Below, piece after piece: positions 35,698-45,333 of a stretch of DNA of 64,000 bases. The stretch's first letter is position 1, and every line of letters starts with the position of its first letter. The notes beneath the pieces were generated by a model. It saw only the letters and a list, made by a program, of their open reading frames with translations, did no database searches and was not told where the DNA came from. The DNA comes from Copromyces sp. CBS 386.78 (Eukaryota; Ascomycota; Sordariomycetes; Sordariales; Sordariaceae): assembly GCA_030685235.1 (NCBI GenBank), contig MU839145.1, positions 1 through 64,000 on the forward strand, written 5' to 3'. A program made the translations under genes and the position numbers.

Positions 35698-36114
35698 AGC
35701 GTCTAAACAGAAACACCGCCGCGCTGCGTCGATGCGGGCCCACGGACCGCTTCGCGGATTTATTCCGAGACACCTTTGGTGGGCCGCGCATCTCCTTGCA
35801 TGGGCATGGTGTTTCAATGATCTAAAGAGAGTTCTAGGAATGAGCACGGGCGGGAATACAGCGACAAACGACGGGAAGGTGTCACGACAATGTGGCTCGT
35901 GCGGTTCATGTTTCATGCCATCGGTCAGCAGACATACGTCATCGCCCGAGGTGTTGTTGTTGGGTGAAGTGCTGAAACTCTCAACTCTGGGAAAGATCGT
36001 ACGTCTTTCTACTTTTTCACGATTCCTCTTTTTGCATACTCTATCGTTACTGTGAATTGCCCTATCTTCGAAACCTACTCACATCTTCACATTCTCAGCC
36101 CACCACCAGAAAAG
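35698..36114. other. Upstream region of the PMP3-family gene
   Basis: Likely promoter and 5' UTR of the gene starting at 36115. A pyrimidine-rich stretch (about 36003-36050) lies shortly before the ATG. Nothing else is recognised. Confidence 0.45.
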
Positions 36115-36621
36115 ATGGGAGTGGCGTCAGCAATCTTCCTGGTCATCGTGACCATTTTCTGTACGGTTCCCAAACAGAGGCCCCGCTCAATTACTCCCCC
36201 GGAATGGCATCTGCAGGCCCGAATGTTTACACCCACTAACCAAAGAGATCAACAGGTCCGCCGATCGCCGTTTTTGCCATCGCCGGCTGTGGGGCAGACC
36301 TCCTAATCAACATCTGCCTGACCTTATTGGGGTATGTTTCTCTGTGCTTGGATGACTTTCAGACTTCTAGACTACACTATCCATAGATCTTCCGGGCAAC
36401 ACTCGGGTAAAACACACTGACCGATTTGTCAACCTCCTGATAGTTATATCCCCGGTCACGTCCATGCCTTTTATCTCGAATATGTCTACTACGACCGACG
36501 GGAGCGGTTGAGACAAGGCTCTATCGTCACCGACCGCGCTCCTGGTGTCTACAGCAATAAGGTGCAGAATGGCGGGAACCCACACGGATATGGTACCATT
36601 GTGCAGCCGAACGCTTCGTAG
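36115..36621 (+). CDS. PMP3/UPF0057-family plasma-membrane proteolipid
   Basis: Three small exons, 36115..36160, 36256..36331 and 36444..36621, give 99 aa; introns are 95 and 112 nt, both GTAYG-type donors with TAG or CAG acceptors. The protein reads MGVASAIFLVIVTIFCPPIA, then AVFAIAGCGADLLINICLT, then LLGYIPGHVHAFYLEYVYYD. These are the two membrane helices and the central G-C-G-A-D-x-L-I-N signature of the PMP3 (RCI2/UPF0057) family. Members are tiny plasma-membrane proteins linked to membrane potential and salt stress. A 37-residue hydrophilic C-terminal extension rich in Arg, Gly and Asn (RRERLRQGSIV...TIVQPNAS) exceeds the yeast Pmp3 length of about 55 aa, as in other filamentous-fungal members. 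No exon alone is long enough to stand out, so the gene is easily missed. Confidence 0.85.
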
Positions 36622-38162
36622 GCAAGGCGGGAAGGCAAGACACTTTGATGTTGCCTTGCTGGGAGGTGTGATTTGGAAGTATGAGGGGCCAGAACGTTGA
36701 CGGGGCCGAGACGATACGCAAAGACGGATTGAGGTCAGGGATAGTAATGGCGATAACGAAAGAGTGGCTTTTTGGGGGAGTCCTCCGACGCTTTGGGGTC
36801 GATGTGGAGGCTAGACGTGAGTTTTCTTAATGACACCTAGGATACTTTTGCCTGGGTTGCTCTGTTGTATCGTCGGACGAGTTACCATCCACTCGAAGTA
36901 GTTTGATGCCCCCGTGTGCCATGGTGGGTAAAAAGATTTAGCTCCATGGTGTTGTAATTTGACTTATGTTATGTGCATCTGTTGGTGGCTTATAAGAGAG
37001 TTTGATTAAGGTTGATGTGCTGCCTTTTTGACAGGCCGGAGGTGGATGAACGGACTCGCACTGGCTGGACCCCGGCGGCCCGGAGTAGCCAACTCCATTC
37101 TACGGCGCCCAGGCCGGGCGGGTCCTCCAGATGCCCCCGCGTCAGCCCAAGCAGGCTGCGGCAGTGGGCCCGGAAAGAACCACTGTACCCCGCACTCGAC
37201 CCCAAGCTCCCCGGGTCTCGGCCACTTCTCATTCGGAGGACCCCACTCATGATCCCAATGATGGCTTCGGCCGGGGGACCTTTGAAAGAGAGCCACGACT
37301 TCTTGCAGTTGCAGCACGCATCCTTTTTCATCACTTGCCGTCTTTCTTTGATTGCTCTCATTCGCTGACCCAACAGTTTCACGTACATTATCAAAGACCA
37401 GTCCTTCTCAAGGACGAATCAAGAAAATGAAGGGACTCGACATCGGACCTGTTGTTCCACTTGTTCCACTTGTTCTCTTTCTCGAAACCCCCCCAGACGG
37501 GATTCTCTGCATGTCAAACAACATGGCAACAATGGTAGACCAACCCAAATAGGACTGGCAAGGAAGCGCAAAGGTTGCAAAGAACGGCAAACCACCTCTC
37601 TGGATGGTCGCAAAAAAAGCGCAAAAGGACGCTTTTCCGGACCTTCTGCAGCGACAGGAAAAGCACGAGCGAACACGAGTCGCCCACGTTGACGTCTGAC
37701 AGCCGGCCATCCGAAGATCGAGACACGCAGAAAGGCTGGAAGCCGTCAATGCCGCTCTGTCTCAGCGATCCGTCTCATCCTGAGCACCTTTTGCTTGCAT
37801 GCTGCTTGACGTTCATGTCCATTGCCCGCCTTTTCCCACGCCCATATCCCGCCTCCCATCAACCCGAGTCGACGAGTCAACAAGTCCAGGTCAATCGCAA
37901 GGAAGTCCAGTCCCAGTCTACCTCATAGACCTCTCGGAAAACGATCCGCGAACTGCCAGCGACCACGACACACTTGCATGCTTCTGCTGCTGCTCCCACT
38001 CGGCTGCGACTCGCTGCAACTCGCTCGCTGCACTACGATTCCTTGCTTCTGCTTCTGCTTCCGCTGCTGCAGTACTTTCTGACCTGCCCGCCTCCGTACC
38101 TTAGTCATACTTATCACCCGTGTCTCGTCCATTCTGCTTCGTTTTGATGCCACGCGGATAAT
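36622..38162. other. Intergenic with one coding-like stretch
   Basis: This holds the PMP3-family 3' UTR and the promoter of the gene at 38163. Between about 37035 and 37320 the sequence is GC-rich and coding-like in two successive plus-strand frames, preceded by an acceptor-like TTTTTGACAG. A one-base shift and a TAG separate the frames, so no intact gene can be proposed. Confidence 0.45.
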
Positions 38163-40178
38163 ATGCACATATATAGCAAGCCACACGGTACCCGCCAAGG
38201 CCCGGCCGACTCTGAGAACTCGCTCCTCCACGACGAGGACGATGCCCGGCCAGTGATCCCGGAGCAGCCTGCCAGACAGACTTCCTTACCCCTTCGAGTA
38301 CAACCTCGTCAAGGTCCTAACCAAGGCCCTCAACAACCCCGTACTCCCTCCTTCTCCTTTCCTGCATCCTCCCCATCTCTGCCTCCTCTATCCCGTCCGG
38401 CAGCTCCTTTATCCCCTCGTCTGTCCAGGACCCCCCCTTCTTCAGACACTGGCACCGTTGTTGGTGGGCGATCCCGTAAGAAGAGACAGCGTCCCGGGTC
38501 AATTCCGGTCTTGTTTCCGCGCTTCTTTCTTCAGTCTAGGCAGACTGCAGTCTCCGTTATTGCTTCCACCGCCGAGGGCAAGTCCTTCCCTCTCGATGAC
38601 ACTTCGGCCCGGCAGAAACTGGCAAGCACATGTCCGACCGCCTCACCTAGTAACCATCGCTACGCCAAAAGCACTGGGGCCGAAAGCAGGACCTACTCGA
38701 AACCCGTTCTGGTAAGGACTCGCAGCTCTATCGTACCTCAATACCGACGGGGAACTAGCAGTCTCGCAGACTCTAGCCGTGTTCCTCCATCTCAATCTCC
38801 GGATCTTGAGGCTGGTCCTCGCAGTGGACAGACTGACCTTGGTACGGAGACCAGCAACCAAAACGAAGGATCTCACTCTCACAGTAATCAGGATGCGAAC
38901 GGGAGGAAGACAAGGAACATGATGTCGACATCAGACCAGCCTGAGAATGGACTCAGCTCTCTGCCTTTACTATGGGAGCGACGGTCAACATCGTCTCGTC
39001 CGATCGTTGTCAGGTCTAGGAATGGAAAGCCCAAAAAACTACCGCCAATGGACGCCTTCTCGTTCAAAAGCTTCATGGCCGAAATGGATGCCCAGGGTGG
39101 CAATAATATAGGAGCCGACCTTGACCGTATTGCCGAGATATGTGCACGATCCCGGTACTCGCTGAGTAACCAGTACGAGGTTCACATGGCACCCCACGGC
39201 TCAGGTGCTTCCCTCGTCTCCCCGACGGGCGGACCGCCGGCACCTTCCTCGGGCGCGGTGTCGAGGCGGAGGGACAGTGGCTCCTACACTTCGGGCCAAA
39301 GTACCAGAGCAGGTCCTACATTGCAGGCGATTCTCCCTGATGAAGAGGAAAGTGGTGCCCGAAGGAGGCGGAGAGGGCTAGGAACCGGAGGGAGGAGGAC
39401 CAAGAGTATTGCCTACGGGACTTTGGAGACGATCATGTCCTCTAGTCGCTCATCAGAAGAGGACAAATCATCGAAAAAGTCAGCCGCCGAAATAGCGGGA
39501 GAAGTTCGTGGAAGGATCGAAAAACGGCACAGTAACTTGGGATTTTTCGCTCCCGATACAGGATCACGCACTGCTACCACTTCGAATCATCACAATGAGC
39601 ATACAGCGAGTGGCCATGGCTTGGACGTGGATGGTAGCCACCAAAAGTCAGGGGAAGTCGCCACGGCCTCAGTAGCAGCAAAGCTGGCAAGGAAAAGGTC
39701 AGCATCCTTCGCTACGGCAGTCATGGACAGTCACAGCAGAAGCAGCGCCGGACAACTCCAGCGGTATGAGAGTACTTGTGCACTAGTCAGCGAGCCAGCC
39801 CTTCCGCAGACATCCGACAGCCATCTGGGAGTAAGGACCGCAGCCGCTCCATCCGCCGTTAGCGGCAACTCCATCGTCACCAGGCCCTCGAATCTTACGC
39901 GCTCTGTCAGTGATGTGCCATACCGGACTTCGAGGAGGAAGGAGTATGGGGCTGCCTCTTCGTCTGCTTTGGCGAGGGCGAGCTGGAATGCCTGGATCCC
40001 TTGGAAGGGGGGCAATGGTGCCGGATCGCAACAACAGCAGCAGCAGCAACAGCATGAGCAGGTTGTGAGGAGTGAGGCGGAGGAGTTGACGCCAACAATG
40101 AGTGCGGGTATGACTGAACCTCGAAGAACGGTCAGTCATGCCGAAGGAAGTTTGAGGCGCATCCTTGGGTCTCGGTGA
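38163..40178 (+). CDS. Hypothetical disordered Ser/Arg/Pro-rich protein
   Basis: Single exon of 671 aa from an ATG at 38163. I recognise no domain. The N-terminal 120 residues are Pro/Gln/Ser-rich with a basic patch (GGRSRKKRQRPGS). The centre has a hydrophilic conserved-looking block (KLPPMDAFSFKSFMAEMDAQ, about 295-314) and RIAEICARSRYSL. Arg-rich runs (RRRRRGLGTGGRRTK) look like nuclear-localisation or phosphorylation sites. The C-terminus has an eight-residue Gln run near 624 and ends SLRRILGSR, preceded by RRTVSHAE. Low complexity without membrane segments suggests a regulatory or scaffolding protein, but no function is claimed. The frame is well supported by length and codon use. Confidence 0.75.
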   Translation: MHIYSKPHGTRQGPADSENSLLHDEDDARPVIPEQPARQTSLPLRVQPRQGPNQGPQQPRTPSFSFPASSPSLPPLSRPAAPLSPRLSRTPPSSDTGTVVGGRSRKKRQRPGSIPVLFPRFFLQSRQTAVSVIASTAEGKSFPLDDTSARQKLASTCPTASPSNHRYAKSTGAESRTYSKPVLVRTRSSIVPQYRRGTSSLADSSRVPPSQSPDLEAGPRSGQTDLGTETSNQNEGSHSHSNQDANGRKTRNMMSTSDQPENGLSSLPLLWERRSTSSRPIVVRSRNGKPKKLPPMDAFSFKSFMAEMDAQGGNNIGADLDRIAEICARSRYSLSNQYEVHMAPHGSGASLVSPTGGPPAPSSGAVSRRRDSGSYTSGQSTRAGPTLQAILPDEEESGARRRRRGLGTGGRRTKSIAYGTLETIMSSSRSSEEDKSSKKSAAEIAGEVRGRIEKRHSNLGFFAPDTGSRTATTSNHHNEHTASGHGLDVDGSHQKSGEVATASVAAKLARKRSASFATAVMDSHSRSSAGQLQRYESTCALVSEPALPQTSDSHLGVRTAAAPSAVSGNSIVTRPSNLTRSVSDVPYRTSRRKEYGAASSSALARASWNAWIPWKGGNGAGSQQQQQQQQHEQVVRSEAEELTPTMSAGMTEPRRTVSHAEGSLRRILGSR

Positions 40179-40749
40179 GACGACAGTTGGTTCATCCCTA
40201 TGGACGGGGAATTTTGTTTGGGATACATGATAGCTTAAAGGGAGTTAAGGTCTACGGGAACAGTCAGCGTGGCCATCTGATTTTGTGCTAACGAAGTGAT
40301 GATAAACAATTTATAATGGTTCAAAAAAGAGCGATATATGATAGATGTATTTACCTACTCCATAGACATGGACTGGGAGGGAAAGCGACGAAAAGTTCTA
40401 TGGACGGATCTTATTCCTGTCTATCTAGAGTTGAGGCTGTAACACAAATTCGGTATTATGGGTTTTCGAACCTTTGACGAACTAAACGCTCAGCTCATGA
40501 AAACTACCTAGTCCATGAAGCAATAACTTGCAAGTATGAAACAGCCCCTTGAGGGATAAAGGCATTCATATACTTTTCCATTCTTCCATATCCCCACCTC
40601 CCTCTGCAGGGCACATCACTCCTTCCTACCATCACTCCTTCCCCCGACAAAGTATTCAAGTCCGAGACCCACTATGTGCGCCCCTGATGATCAACTGAAA
40701 CCAACAACCTCACAAAAGCCTGAGCTTCCCAGACACTACTCACCCACAA
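40179..40749. other. Convergent intergenic region
   Basis: This lies between the stop codons of the plus-strand disordered-protein gene and the minus-strand F-box gene, and holds both 3' UTRs. No feature is recognised. Confidence 0.55.
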
Positions 40750-43700
40750 CTACCACTGCCGATACCACCTCCTCAACTCCCTCTCCCTCCAATCCTTATA
40801 CCCCTTAGTCGCCTCAATCGTCTTCTCCACCCGTTTTTTCAACTCCTCAGGACCAATCTCGTGCGCATTGTCGAGGAGATCCGGATCCAGCCTGGCTGCT
40901 TCGCTCAAAAGGTCGTTCTGGTGCTGCATGTCGAGCCAGCCGCGCCAGTCGAACTCGTGGTCTGGGTCGCAGTGGTAGTGGTACGTTTCGGAGGGGTAGG
41001 GGAGGTCGGGGTTGTGAGGGTTCGGGGCGGGATTGGGGGTGGGTCGGTTAGGGACATTGAGGGCGATGTTGGGTTGGTTGTGAGAGTTGAGGTTGTGAGG
41101 GTTAGACTGGTTGATGGTGATATTGGGGATGGGTTGGTTGATGGTGTTGTTGGGGGTAAAGTAAGGGGAGGGAGGAATGGTGCTGGGGCCTGCCGCGTTG
41201 GTAGGGTTGGGATTGTGAAGGCCTCCGAAGTTGGGGGGGCTGTGAAAACTGAAGTTGGGAGTCATGGGGGTGTGGATGAAGGTGAAATCGGTGGTGATGA
41301 GGTCGCTGAAGTCGTCGACGGGGTCGGCGCCATGGTCCTCCTCCTCCGTGTCATCCGTGTCCTCCGTGTCCTCATCCGTGTCCTCTTCATCCTCTTCGTC
41401 CTCCTCATCCTTCATGTCCTCCGCGTCCTCCATGTCCTTCATTTCCTGCCAGGCTTCCCTGTCCTCCTCGATGTCCATGTCCATGCCCAGAGGTACCGGC
41501 ATCTCGATGGGCGGTTCCTGGACACTATGATGGGCTTGACCATTCAAGCCGCCACCGCCACCTTCGCTGCGCCGCATGTGAAGCATCCAGCCGTGATTAA
41601 CAGTCTCCTCAAGCTGTGCAGTAATTTGCTCGTCTTCCAACTCGGCAACTTCATCGTCGGGCATGGCGTCGGCGGAAGGGTCAAGGTCGCCGGTGTCAAG
41701 CTTGGCTCTGTTGAGGGATACTGCGGCCTTGAGAAGGTACTCAGCTCGGACCTCTGGTAGTTCGGCTTGTTCTGGGTGTACCGGCACCACCCAGGCGTGA
41801 CGACGGCCATCATGGGCCATGAGGAAGGCCTGATATGCCGCGGGTGTGGGGTTGCGAGGAGCAACGGGAACACATCTTCTGTGAGCGGGATCTTTGCCAG
41901 CAATTTTGTGCAGTTTATCAGCGGCAACCTGCGACCAGGCTTTGTCTTGCTCTTGCTTTTCATCGTTGCTCTCGGCCATGCTGTCGAACACCTGCTTGGC
42001 CATGAGGAGTGACTTGCCGAGCTGGCCACGAGCCTTGTCTTGTCGGATGAGAGTCAACTGGTCGGGTACCGGGCGGTCCGGACCTAATCCCTCCATGTAC
42101 TTCGCGCATGCCTCCCAGTCATCATCATCGAAATCTTCCTCCTCGTCGGAAGGAAATGTGTCGTCGGGCATCGGAACGCGGCTGTCGAACTCAAGTCCGT
42201 CAATGCCATACTCTTCGTGACTTCCCTCCTCCTTCTCCACGGCATAGTCATACAACGCTTCCTCCAAGTCTGCAAGGGCCACGTCCAAGTCGCCTTCCAC
42301 ATATCTTAGCTTCTTCTCCTCCTTGATCTCCTCTTCCTCAGCAGCCAAGATGTCCTCCTTCTCTTCCTCTGTCAACGTCTTCCACCTCGCCTTCCTCGCA
42401 TGCTTAGGCTGCCACATGCCTCTCTCAAAGGGGACATTCCCGCAACCGCCCTGGGCCTTGCGATGCTTCATGATCCCCCAGCTCGAATCGGCCGGCAGGT
42501 CAAACTCGTCATCACTCATGTACAACTCATCCAAGCTCGGCACCAGTGGCCGGCCCGTGTTGAAGTCCACATGACCATAAAGCATCATCCTCTCTGCCCG
42601 TAAATGTAGCGGTAACCCCCTCTTGTACGCCTCCCAGTTAACCATCTGATCCGGGCGCATCAAGTGTCTGATGCCGCGCCCCCAGCCCTCGACATGCACC
42701 ATCCCCATCTCGTTAGGCGGTACGCCGTTGATGGGATGTCCGTCAAGAACCTGCAAAAGCGTCGGACGAACATCGTACTGCGTCTTCATCTCCACGATCT
42801 CCTGCTCAGTCTGGTACTTCTTGCGCCGCAGGAACTCCCAAAGCGGCGTGAACCCCTTTTGTCCAAGAAACAGCTTGGCGAGCGCGGTGGATTTGGGGCC
42901 GAAGACGGGGTCGGCGAAGAGCATGTAGAGCTTGATGAAGAAGAGGCGGGCCCGGTAGAGGTCCTCGTCGGTGAAGAGCGTCTTGGACCTAATCAGGTGG
43001 GCGCGCCCCTGGCAAGAGGCTACGTCCATTAGCAGCCAGAGCTTCTTGAGGGTCTTGTGGGTGTCGGGAGGGGTGCGGTGGCCGTGACGGGCGAGGACGG
43101 CGAGGATGTCGCGGACTTTGATCTCGCGGTCGACGACCATCTGGAACCAGATCAGGGAAGGGACCTTGCGGATATTGTTGGCTTGCTGCGGGTCAGCGGG
43201 TGGAAAAGGGTTGACGGGACCGGCTTGCTCATTTCCGTGCTGGTGCTCGTACACAGCCTGGTTGGGAGCCTCCTGGTTGAAATACCGAATATCACGGTGA
43301 GTATTGGGATCTCTGCCGGAGGGGTCGTCGATGAAATACTGGTAGTAGAGTTGGTGGCAGAAGATGCGAGCCGAGGATGGCGCCATGTGGTCTGTCCAGA
43401 GAAGGATGGTGCTCTGGAGGTTTGCGTTGACAAGATCGTGGAAGGATTTTGACACGCTGTAGAGGTTGATGATGTCGATGGGGCGCAGGTGCTTACAGAC
43501 CTCTAAAAGAAGCTGAAAGTCGGTCATCAAAGAGCCAAAGAGGTCAAAGGTGCTCGTGCTCGCGCTGGGCGTCGTCGCTACCTCCCGAGAAGGCTCCTCA
43601 TTGAGAGCTTTCCATTCTTTGGCGGTCTCATTGATTGCTAGGGCACGCTGGTGCCAGTGTCGATAAAGAAGAGCGGCCTGCCGGTGGTTTAGTCCGTTCA

Positions 43701-44124
43701 AGCCACCGTTGTTGGCGAACTCTTCCCAGAGACTATTGACCACTTCATCTTGCTCGATTTTGCTTGGGTAGACACGAAGGCTGAGGTTGAGGGTATTGGT
43801 GTTGCTGCTACCAGAAGCAGGGTCGCGAGAGGATGCGGCGCGATCAGAGAATAGCTTGTGGGCAGTAGAGCCGGCTCTGGCTCTATTGATTCTTGATTTT
43901 GGCCTGAGGATCTCCCGCTCGATCAGATTGACGTCAGGCACTATACCTCTTTGCTCGGTTTCCTCGATAGTGGCGTTTGCGCGAGCGGCTTGACCCGCCT
44001 CGTAGCTTTGCTGAGCATCACTTCCGGAATTGTTAAAGTTGAGTGATGCAAGTCCGGGCAAAGGGTTTGAGACGGCTCTCACTTTGCGCTCTCCTTGCTC
44101 GCCGGGCACTTGTAGGTCCGACAT
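40750..44124 (-). CDS. Large F-box domain protein
   Basis: Single exon of 1124 aa with a true ATG at 44124. An F-box-like motif spans about 199-242 (LMTDFQLLLEVCKHLRPIDI then INLYSVSKSFHDLVNANLQS). The following 400 residues are globular-looking, with many aromatic and charged residues (LWLLMDVASCQGRAHLIRSK, LFFIKLYMLFADPVFGPKST). Two long acidic stretches follow, one near 640-690 (EEEDFDDDDWEAC) and one near 890-935 with repeated DEEDEED/TEDTDD. Next is an Asn/Pro-rich segment (about 950-1050) with NxTINQ-type repeats. The C-terminus is a charged helix (KKRVEKTIEATKGYKDWRER). It probably acts as a substrate adaptor for an SCF ligase; the target is unknown. I recognise it as the type of F-box protein found in filamentous ascomycetes but cannot give a symbol. 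Confidence 0.8.
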   Translation of the reverse strand: MSDLQVPGEQGERKVRAVSNPLPGLASLNFNNSGSDAQQSYEAGQAARANATIEETEQRGIVPDVNLIEREILRPKSRINRARAGSTAHKLFSDRAASSRDPASGSSNTNTLNLSLRVYPSKIEQDEVVNSLWEEFANNGGLNGLNHRQAALLYRHWHQRALAINETAKEWKALNEEPSREVATTPSASTSTFDLFGSLMTDFQLLLEVCKHLRPIDIINLYSVSKSFHDLVNANLQSTILLWTDHMAPSSARIFCHQLYYQYFIDDPSGRDPNTHRDIRYFNQEAPNQAVYEHQHGNEQAGPVNPFPPADPQQANNIRKVPSLIWFQMVVDREIKVRDILAVLARHGHRTPPDTHKTLKKLWLLMDVASCQGRAHLIRSKTLFTDEDLYRARLFFIKLYMLFADPVFGPKSTALAKLFLGQKGFTPLWEFLRRKKYQTEQEIVEMKTQYDVRPTLLQVLDGHPINGVPPNEMGMVHVEGWGRGIRHLMRPDQMVNWEAYKRGLPLHLRAERMMLYGHVDFNTGRPLVPSLDELYMSDDEFDLPADSSWGIMKHRKAQGGCGNVPFERGMWQPKHARKARWKTLTEEEKEDILAAEEEEIKEEKKLRYVEGDLDVALADLEEALYDYAVEKEEGSHEEYGIDGLEFDSRVPMPDDTFPSDEEEDFDDDDWEACAKYMEGLGPDRPVPDQLTLIRQDKARGQLGKSLLMAKQVFDSMAESNDEKQEQDKAWSQVAADKLHKIAGKDPAHRRCVPVAPRNPTPAAYQAFLMAHDGRRHAWVVPVHPEQAELPEVRAEYLLKAAVSLNRAKLDTGDLDPSADAMPDDEVAELEDEQITAQLEETVNHGWMLHMRRSEGGGGGLNGQAHHSVQEPPIEMPVPLGMDMDIEEDREAWQEMKDMEDAEDMKDEEDEEDEEDTDEDTEDTDDTEEEDHGADPVDDFSDLITTDFTFIHTPMTPNFSFHSPPNFGGLHNPNPTNAAGPSTIPPSPYFTPNNTINQPIPNITINQSNPHNLNSHNQPNIALNVPNRPTPNPAPNPHNPDLPYPSETYHYHCDPDHEFDWRGWLDMQHQNDLLSEAARLDPDLLDNAHEIGPEELKKRVEKTIEATKGYKDWRERELRRWYRQW

Positions 44125-44922
44125 GTTTCCGGTGACTTGCGTGCTGCGTAGTTAATTGCTTGCGCTTCCTGGTTTCTCAGATCATTGGAGTTGAAAAAAG
44201 GTGAAAAGAGACGGTCGGTGAGGGTTGGAATACAAGTTGCAAGATGGATGAAGTGATGTGGGAATTGTTCTTGTCAACGGTCACTGGTTTTGTGCCGTTC
44301 GGTGAGTCGGGACCGCTCCTGTTCTGGGCTCAGTGAATGGACCTGTCAATGCAGGTGACAACAATAGGAAGGAACCCCATGGAAAAACATCAGATGAAAA
44401 TAAAATTCAGAACGAGAACAATAGGAAGCAGGTTATGGGCCTTTCGTCTCAACTTTGGTAGTGTCCGCTCAAATGGTCATGTGTAACCTTTGAACAGAAA
44501 GTTGCATACCTTCAAGGCTCTCGTAACAAGGTGACGACACGGGAAAACAAGACTCCATGGGTTCAAGGCCTAAACTAGATGTAGTCCCAATCCAACATTG
44601 GGACGGCGGGATGCTGTCACGCTGCAGTCAACAAGTCCGTGAAATGATGGATTCAGAAGCTTACATGCCTTCTCTCAAGTTTGCTTGTTCTATCTCTTCG
44701 CATACAACTCGTGGCTTGACGTGGTCGAGATTCCCGGAGTTCCCTCTGCCATGTCGTATCTTGGGACCAAGCCTGGTGCTGTCTGCCATCATTACTTTGC
44801 TGTGGTAAGCCTATCCTTCTTATCCAGCTCGAAATGCACTGTTGTTACCCGCTACGCCTAGAGAACCATCCATTTTCCCGCCACCGCCGTCATACAGCCA
44901 TTGCCGTCATTCAGCAGCCCTA
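44125..44922. other. Upstream region of the large F-box gene
   Basis: Promoter and 5' UTR of the minus-strand F-box gene, meeting the 3' region of npf. No further gene is seen; the 83-codon plus frame at 44557-44808 has no motif. Confidence 0.5.
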
Positions 44923-45333
44923 TTACTGCTTTTCTTTCTGCTGTGATTCTGCGCCAAATGTTGTGCGTGAGCGCGTCTTCCGGTGCCGTTCTGCGCCTGT
45001 CATTTGCGCCGCTCTCCTTGCCTCCTCCACCGTCCGCAAGTAGGACTCGTACACCGACATGCCTTTACTCTTGCCCCGTCCCTTTTGCTCAGAAGCACTG
45101 GTGTCTTCCGAGTCATCGTCCCCATCCCCGTTGTCTCTGCCGCTTGTTGAATCTTGTAACCTCGAGCCCTCCTTGGGTGCTTCTTTACCTTTACCCTTTT
45201 CCGTCCTGGATCCAATGGTAGCGGCTTGCTCCGCGGACTTGTCATGCGCCTGTTGCTGTTCCTCTTGTTGCTGTTGTATCTCTAGAGTCTCGATCGAGGG
45301 CAACAGGACTTGGAAGGCCGAAGTTTCCTCATC
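44923..45333 (-). other. Open reading frame continuing in frame after the npf stop codon
   Basis: Immediately after the npf TAG (45336-45334) the same frame stays open for 136 codons to a TAA at 44925-44923. It starts DEETSAFQVLLPSIETLEIQ, continues with Gln/Glu runs and Lys/Gly/Glu/Asp-rich charged sequence, and ends with a predicted helix (MSVYESYLRTVEEARRAAQ) and a basic tail. There is no ATG near its beginning; the first in-frame ATG is late (about 45062). It could be 3' UTR that is open by chance, a readthrough extension, an alternatively spliced C-terminus or an exon of another transcript. It is not part of the standard NPF protein. Confidence 0.4.
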
